DNA of 64,000 bases from CAVTYH01 sp963773875 (GTDB lineage Bacteria > Planctomycetota > Planctomycetia > Pirellulales > JADZDJ01). The stretch spans positions 124,001 through 188,000 of the forward strand of contig CAVZCV010000013.1 of the NCBI GenBank assembly GCA_963773875.1. The letters run 5' to 3'. The translations under genes were made by a program, and so were the position numbers. This document shows positions 57,716-64,000 of this stretch, piece by piece. Positions within the stretch are counted from its first letter, which is position 1. Each line of letters begins with the position of its first letter. The notes beneath the pieces were generated by a model, which searched no databases, had not been told where the DNA came from, and saw nothing but the letters and a program-made list of their open reading frames with translations.

Positions 57716-60007
57716 CTATTTATGGGGAATAACAAGTCCGTCGTAGTTCTCGAATTTGTTCTTGACGAGCGCTTCGAACTCCGGCGACAGCGTGGACCGC
57801 GATTTCACAACGGCAGTCAAACCACGACGCTGTTCATCGCGGTGTCGCTCGTCAGCGAGACCTAGCGATGAAAACGCATACACACGATCGGTAACCACCT
57901 CACCCGATCGATATGGAAGATGCTTTTGAAAGTCGGCAAGTTCACTTTGCGATAGTGGCTGATCTGAAGCAAATACCAATGCGATCTGCGCCCCATGATC
58001 TGCATCCAACTTCCAGAAGTCCGCCTTGTTCGCTGGCTCTGACGCATGTGCGACCGGCTGTTGATTGTCCAAGCTTTTCGGCCAAAGCAATTGCGGCTCT
58101 CCATCGGTGCCGTACCAATACAAATACAAATAACGAGGCACGTTGCCGGCGGTATTAATTTCAAAGCGCACTTTATCCGCAAAACCAGGCACGATATCGC
58201 TTCCACGCAATCGCTTTGGGACGCCCTGATCTTGCGCGCGCTCATAAATAACATCGAGTGTCGGAGTGCCTGGTGGGAGATTCAGTTTTTCATCGCCAAT
58301 TTGTTGGACGACTAATTTGGCGATGTCGGCGGCCGAGGGACCGGCCACGTTCACGACTGGCGCAGCGATATCGGTTCGACGCCGTTCATCACTCCGATTG
58401 GACCAAGGAGCCCAGATCAAAAGACCAATAACGGCCGCGGCGGCTCCCCCTGCCGCCGCGACCAAAAACGGAACTCGGCTTTTCGGCGGTGTGCCGGCCA
58501 GCGATTGGCGCAAATCGGCCGCCATATCGGCGGCTGTGCGATAGCGATTGGCCGGCGACTTCGCCATCGCCTTGAGGCAAACTTCCTCAAACGCCGTCGG
58601 AATTGAATCGTCGATTGTTCGCGGAGGCGGCGGCACGCGATGCTGAATCTGCTGCAACACCTCGGTGAGTTGCGACGAAGTCGAAATCGGCAGCCGCCGG
58701 CACAAGAGCTGATAGAACATTACGCCCAAAGCGTAAATATCGGTCTGTGGCGTTGCCCAGTGCGATTGCCCAGCCGCTTGCTCGGGACTCATGTATGCCA
58801 CGGTGCCGAGCACGCGGCCCACATCGTTCTTGAAAAACTGATCGTCGAGCTTTGCCAGACCAAAATCGGCAATGTGGGTCTTGCCCTCTTTGTCGATCAA
58901 GATGTTCGCTGGCTTAATGTCGCGATGCACTATGCCTTGTTTGTGTGCATGATGCAGGGCATCTGCTACTTCGGCCACCCAGCGTGCGGCGTCGTCATGA
59001 GTGTACTTGCCTTCGTCAAAATGATCTTGCAGCGTTTTGCCAGGAATAAACTCGTAAACAATGAACACACGGCCTTCCGCCGTCTGGCTTGTATCGAGCA
59101 CCGTGACAATTCCAGGATGCCGCAAACGCGCGGCACTTTGCGCTTCATGCAAAAACTCTTTCACCCGGCTGTGCGACTTTCCCGAGGTGCCGTGCGGAAC
59201 TTTAACCGCCACTTCGCGTTTCAGTTCTTCGTCGACGCAATGATAGACCATGCCGAAACTGCCAGAGCCGAGCGTGCGTTTGATCGAATAACGCCCGAGC
59301 GACTCTTGTGGCTTGTCGGGCGTTGGCGGACGAAGTTGCGATTCGCCGATCGTTGGCGCTTTCGCAGGGTACGGCTGCGCGGCTGGCCAAACCCCCGGCG
59401 ATTGCGGAATGCCGGTATCGGAACCGGTCGTTGTCGATCCCGCACCGCCGGTTTGTGTATTTCCGTTTTGATCGACAAGATTGCGTTGGCTGGCGGATGC
59501 GCCGCTGGAAGAACCTGCCTTCTGCGAGTCGAACATCACGGTGCCGGTTCGTTCGGCCGCAGACAAATCGTCGGACATGTGGGTGTCCGTTGGATCGATT
59601 CCAAACGCGATCGTATTCAGCAATTGTTCGTCAGTGTGCAGAACACGGCGCTGGTCAAGATCGGGAAAGCGGTTCTTTAATTCGGCGGCACTGGGATGCT
59701 CACCGCTTTTGGATCGCAGGAAGTATTCTTGCTGGACGATTTCGGCCAGGGAATCACCATCTTGCCGCAGCTCCGGATACTCGTTGAGATAGTCCTCGAC
59801 GCGCCGGTTTTGGCCTGCGCTCCAGCGGCGTTCTAGATCGACTTTCACCAGCTCCGTTAATGCTGCGCGGCGAAACGCAGGTTCCACTCGACTGGCAAAT
59901 TGTCGCAAATCAAGGAATTTACCTTTCGATGCTAGCTCATACGCATCAATGCAGTCGGCAATCGCCCGCCACTCGCCTGACAACAGATCGTTCGTTTGAA
60001 GTAGCAT
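57716..60007 (-). CDS. Ser/Thr protein kinase with C-terminal DUF4384-like region
   Basis: 763 residues. The N-terminal 150 residues are the helical segment common in planctomycete kinases (YLNEYPELRQDGDSLAEIVQ). The kinase domain (about 245-510) has the Gly loop LGSGSFGMVYHCVD, AVKVPHG with the ATP-binding Lys, HRDIKPANILID, IADFGLAKLDDQ and MSPEQAAGQSHWA. A membrane helix follows (VPFLVAAAGGAAAAVIGLLIW, about 525-545). The exterior part reads RYLYLYWYGTDGEPQLLWP, similar to DUF4384-type sensor modules. It lies nine bases after the FG-GAP gene and upstream of the TPR-CHAT gene, giving a three-gene unit. All catalytic residues are present. Confidence 0.9.
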   Translation of the reverse strand: MLLQTNDLLSGEWRAIADCIDAYELASKGKFLDLRQFASRVEPAFRRAALTELVKVDLERRWSAGQNRRVEDYLNEYPELRQDGDSLAEIVQQEYFLRSKSGEHPSAAELKNRFPDLDQRRVLHTDEQLLNTIAFGIDPTDTHMSDDLSAAERTGTVMFDSQKAGSSSGASASQRNLVDQNGNTQTGGAGSTTTGSDTGIPQSPGVWPAAQPYPAKAPTIGESQLRPPTPDKPQESLGRYSIKRTLGSGSFGMVYHCVDEELKREVAVKVPHGTSGKSHSRVKEFLHEAQSAARLRHPGIVTVLDTSQTAEGRVFIVYEFIPGKTLQDHFDEGKYTHDDAARWVAEVADALHHAHKQGIVHRDIKPANILIDKEGKTHIADFGLAKLDDQFFKNDVGRVLGTVAYMSPEQAAGQSHWATPQTDIYALGVMFYQLLCRRLPISTSSQLTEVLQQIQHRVPPPPRTIDDSIPTAFEEVCLKAMAKSPANRYRTAADMAADLRQSLAGTPPKSRVPFLVAAAGGAAAAVIGLLIWAPWSNRSDERRRTDIAAPVVNVAGPSAADIAKLVVQQIGDEKLNLPPGTPTLDVIYERAQDQGVPKRLRGSDIVPGFADKVRFEINTAGNVPRYLYLYWYGTDGEPQLLWPKSLDNQQPVAHASEPANKADFWKLDADHGAQIALVFASDQPLSQSELADFQKHLPYRSGEVVTDRVYAFSSLGLADERHRDEQRRGLTAVVKSRSTLSPEFEALVKNKFENYDGLVIPHK

Positions 60008-60016
60008 GGCGATCTC

Positions 60017-63000
60017 CTAAGCGTTTTCACGCCGACGACGCAATCGGTAAACGTAACCGCCTGCGCCAATGGAAGCCATCACCGTGGCGAGTGCCGTTAA
60101 CTGTCGGTGATTGTGATGGAAAGTCTGCTCCGACGGCTGAGTAGGAGCGTGTCGACGACACGAGAGAAACTCTGAGGTCGCACTCTCATCGACCTCATCG
60201 AAGAACTGGTCGACATTCTCTGTCGATGAATGCGCAATTCCGGACGCGCTACGTGCGGCCGACGCAATCGCCGGATGGTCCATTGCCAATGCCAAAACGG
60301 TTCCGACCGCATTTTTGTTCTGGTCAAGTGGTTCGTGATGACCGCCCGCCAGCTCTGTCGCATTATCAAAAAGTGTGTCGACATCGGCCGCAGAGCCGTC
60401 GGCGTTCTCTCGGGCGGCCGAGTCGTCTGCTGAAGTTGGCTGTGTCTTCTTTGTCCGCAGAGCACCGCTCAACAGACCGTGAAATAACGCCGGCACGGCC
60501 TGCAACGGGACGTGTGGAAACAGGATTGAGATGACATCCTCAACCGCGTTGATAACGGCTTGTTCATCGATTTCAACTCCCACGGCGCCCGTGATTCCTT
60601 TGACCGTCGATTCGAACCAATGGCGACTGTGATCGACCGCTTCGCCCAGGTGTTCGAAGAATTCCGAGAAGGCGCGGTTTGCTTCGGCGCCACCATCCAA
60701 GCCACGGGCATCGCCCGTTGGCTGTGAGAAATTTTCCAAGGAGACCCCGAGGGCCGCCACTAGAGAGGTCAAGATTCCGAGCCCGGTCGTCGTGCTTCCG
60801 AACAAGCCAGATGTTGCGCTCGTCGTATCTTGGGCGAGGGCCGCAAGCAATCCAGGATTCTGCGGGCTCTCTAACGTATCGCGGCTGAAAACGTGCACCA
60901 GCTCATCGCCTTCGTCGACGGCAAGTAGCCGTAGCTCTTGGCCTTGCCCAAGTTGCGCTAAAGCCATTGCGGCCGGATGATCGAGACCTTCGCTTGTAAA
61001 TGTGTTGAGCAGGCTTAAACCAGTTTGCCCGCCATCAAAAATCGCGAACACGCCATCGCCATTGTTGCCTACGACCAAATCTGTGATTCCATCGCTGTTC
61101 ATATCGGCGGCGATGGCGGTAAGCGGGTTCTCGCCGCCGGACGACATATCGCGCCGCGAAGCCGGATCGAAGCCGGAGTAAAACGTTAGCGAATTCGAGT
61201 TGTAGTTCAGCGTGACAAATCCCAATCCGGCGCCATTAAAATTACCAACTAGCGTTTGGGTTGGACCACTGCCGGTGTTGAAAACTTTTGGAGTAACATC
61301 GTTAAAAAATCCATTGCCGAGCCCGCCGAGCAGCATCACTTGATTCGCAACCGAATTCGTGACCAGCAAACTTGGATTCGCCTGGCCGGGCTGCTGCACG
61401 ACTTGTGTCGATGTTGGACCAAGCCCAACGTTCAAGCGAACACCTGGCGTTAACTGCTTTGTGCCGCCGCTCGAGGAGTCGCCGGAATTGAGCAGTATCG
61501 AGACATCGTTGGAGCCGAAGTTCGTGACGATGACATCCAGCTTTCCGTCCGGACCAATAAAATGGCCGCCGGCATCCACACCGCCAACATCGGCAACTTG
61601 CACTTCCACGGGATCGCTGCCCGCTGCAAACGAACTGGCCTTGGCGAACTGTCCGCCGCCCAATCCGCGGTACACCAGGACGTTGTTGCCGCCGCTATTG
61701 GCAACGATCATGTCGGCAATGCCATCGCCATTCAAATCTGCAAGTTTCACGCTGGCAGGCGCGGTCACACGGTCGGTTCGGCCGAACGACGACGCTTGAC
61801 TGGATTGCACGCTGATGTGATCACTCGTGGCATTTGTAACGACCCAATCTTGCTTGCCGTCGCCGTTCAAGTCGCCAACGGCAATCGCCATGTTACGGTT
61901 GATGCGTGTAAATGGCTTGAACGCTGCCGTCGCCGTTGCCAAGCAGGTTGGCAACGTCGCCCGAATCGTTGCCGACCATCAGATCCGGTTTCTTGTCGCC
62001 ATTAACGTCTTCAACGGAAAGCCCAACGGGCGAGTTGCCGGCGTCGAAGTTGCCGATCGATGTGAAATGACCGTGGCCGTCGCCCAAAAAAATCGAAACA
62101 TCATGGGTGCCAGCGTTGAGCACGGCTAGATCCAGATGTTTGTCGCCATTGAAGTCAGCCGCGCGCACAGAAATCGGCTGGCTGCCAGCAAGAATTCCAG
62201 TCGGATCGGCAAAGCCGCCGTTGCCTTTGCCCAAGAGCAGACCGAGCGAATTTGTGCCACTATGAGCTGCGATGACATCTGGCGCGTGGTCCTCGTTAAA
62301 GTCGCCAACGACCAGCGAAGTGGGGCCGTCGTAAACGAGCGGCTGCGCGGGATGCCGACTTCGTCCGTTGCGGTAACGCCGGTCGGTCCTGTCCCACTGC
62401 GAAAATTCACTGGCAATTGCGGGTTTGCAAAACCGCCAAACACGATGTTGACAGTGCCGGACGATTGGTCGGCCACCAACACATCTAGGCCGCCGGCGCC
62501 ATCAAGGCTCGCCGTCACCAATTCGGATGGCGCGGCAGCCACGGCCATGCGAACCGCATGGGTTACATCAAATCCGACGCCGGATCGCAAAAACATTGCC
62601 AGCGTGCCGGTTGTTGAATTGATTGCCACCAAATCGTCACGCTTGTCGCCGTTTAATTTCGCACCGACGATTTGATTGTACTGGTCTCCCAAATCGATTT
62701 GTCGGACGGCATTCGGCGAGCCGTTTTTTGCGATTCGATAAATGGTGACTAAATGCTGACCCGTGCTTGTCGCACTGCGATCAACAACCGCCAATACATT
62801 TTTCAGCCCATCCTTCAGTACTGCAAACGAACTGGCGGGCACACCGGGATTGATGATCCGCGGCGCTTGAAAAGTGCCTTTGATATCTTTGCGGCCTAAC
62901 CGCAACAGCACATTTCCGGCGCGATCCATGACAACCAAGTCGGCAACGCCATCGCCATTTAGGTCGGCCAGAACTGGCGACGAATGAAATGCAGCCGAAG

Positions 63001-64000
63001 CCTGTTGGTCTGGTGCAGCAAAAGTGCCGTCGCCCGACCCCGATAGGATCGACACATTGCGACTACCGACATTCGATGTAGCTAGATCCAGAATTCCATC
63101 GCCGTTGAAATCGTCCGCCACGATTGCGGCAGGAAATAATCCTCCTCCCAGCGCCGCTGAAATGGAGAACTGCTTTGAACTGCTGAACTGACCGCCACCC
63201 AGATTTAATAGCACCGAGACATTGCTGGAATCCTGATTGGCTACCGCCAAGTCCGCGCGATGGTCGCCGTTGAAATCGGCTGCCACGACTGCCAATGGCG
63301 TTTCACCTACCGCCAACTTCAATTCAGTCAAATTGGCCGCTGCGAAATTGCCATCGCTGGCGCCGAACAAAACCGTCACCGTATTCGTCCCCGGATTGGT
63401 AACGGCCAAATCGTCGGCGCCGTCGGCGTTAAAATCGCCTGCCGCAATCGCAGAAGGTGCATCGCCCGCCGCAAGTGGCGACTGGACGGCGAAGTTGCCA
63501 TTGCCGTCGCCCAACAAAATCGAGACATCGTCACTGCGCGAATTCGCCGTGGCCAAATCAGTCTGTCCGTCATGATTGAAATCACCGCTGACAATTGCCA
63601 GAGGCAGCGATCCAACGCCCAGCGACACCGTGCGCCGAAGGAGCCGTCTCCATTACCAAGCAACACGAGAACAGAATTCTGAAACTGCGCTTGTCACAGC
63701 CAGATCGAATTTGCCATCTTGATTGAAATCACCTACCACAACAGCTGAGAGGTAAAAGCCGGCGTCGATCGGCGCGAGCGGTGCATACGTGCCATCGCCA
63801 AGTCCCAAGAGAATGACAATCTGATTGAAGACTTGGAACGAATTGGAATCGAAGAAAAAATTCACCGATACAAGGTCCGGTCTGCCATCGCGATTGAAAT
63901 CTCCGACCGCAATTGCATTGGAATGGCCCGTATTCGCTTGAATCCCGTCCTGGAAGGAGCCATTGCCATTTCCGAGCATCACCAGCGAATTGCCGGCGTT
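60017..64000 (-). CDS. FG-GAP/VCBS repeat surface protein, 5' partial and frameshifted
   Basis: Runs out of the window at its 5' end and spans at least 1,320 codons. FG-GAP repeats with calcium-binding loops fill most of it: GDFNRDGRPDLV, GDFNQDGKFDLA, GDFNHDGQTDLA, DFNGDHRADLAVANQDSSN and ADLNGDGIADMIVANSGG. Frame changes are needed near 63690, 63635, 62350 and 61921. In each case the other frame continues with FG-GAP text (for instance YDGPTSLVVGDFNED past 62350), so indels are likely. After about 61000 the repeats give way to a helical tail. Last comes a hydrophobic segment (ALATVMASIGAGGYVYRL) with a basic RRRRENA end, a membrane-anchor-like terminus. Probably an exported adhesion or ligand-binding protein of the kinase unit. 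Confidence 0.8.

Noticed and set aside
58640..59680. 346-codon open frame on the plus strand
   Set aside because: It is the antisense of the well-supported kinase domain (HRDIKPANILID, DFGLAKL) and shows no domain of its own.

Overview
The window looks like a chromosome segment of a planctomycete, probably in or near the Pirellulales. This rests on gene content rather than a search: a DUF1559 pilin-like protein, PEP-CTERM and dockerin surface proteins, a LEPR-like N-terminal motif, two large Ser/Thr kinases, a DUF6941 protein, many multihaem cytochromes, weak Shine-Dalgarno use and an imuA-imuB-dnaE2 set. No rRNA, tRNA, CRISPR array or phage block was recognised.

Layout. 1-16 kb is mostly housekeeping: the end of a Gly-rich protein, a DapA/NanA-family aldolase, an RluA pseudouridine synthase, a Tat-exported Gfo/Idh oxidoreductase, a broken SDR gene, hflX, rsgA, an FHA protein, a TIGR01212 radical SAM protein, a lipoprotein, RNase P RNA with an enlarged hairpin, a RHH/HicB-like protein, a Ser/Thr kinase, a monohaem cytochrome and two zinc-ribbon proteins. 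16-24 kb holds an HD hydrolase and the imuA-imuB-dnaE2 translesion mutagenesis genes, with two good sigma70-type promoters. 24-33 kb carries secreted and surface proteins: a PEP-CTERM relic, DUF1559, a beta-strand-repeat/dockerin/PEP-CTERM protein, DUF6941, a Cys-rich secreted protein and a tandem HbpS-like protein.

33-54 kb is the most distinctive part. An outer-membrane-barrel candidate and a decahaem cytochrome fused to a LVIVD beta-propeller face two pentahaem cytochromes. Upstream of those lie a large Fe-S protein with two cyclic-nucleotide-binding domains in its middle, a NuoE-NuoF fusion, a membrane-anchored decahaem cytochrome and a b-type membrane cytochrome. Together they encode about 30 haem c sites and could carry electrons between NAD(P)H and the outer membrane. 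No known terminal reductase, hydrogenase or oxidase is present. A 3 kb accessory island (46.1-49.1 kb) sits between the Fe-S/cNMP gene and the NuoEF gene. It holds a small orphan gene, REP-like palindromes with a RAYT transposase relic, an ankyrin protein and one convincing integron-type cassette with an attC site.

53.7-64 kb is a minus-strand run of an FG-GAP repeat surface protein (running off the window), a Ser/Thr kinase and a TPR-CHAT protein, suggesting a surface sensor, kinase and caspase-like effector module just upstream of the electron-transfer genes.

Quality caveat: at least ten genes carry single-base frameshifts whose other-frame parts still read as intact family sequence. Assembly indels (uncorrected long reads or a metagenome bin) are the simplest explanation, so genes marked as frameshifted should be read as probably intact unless stated otherwise.
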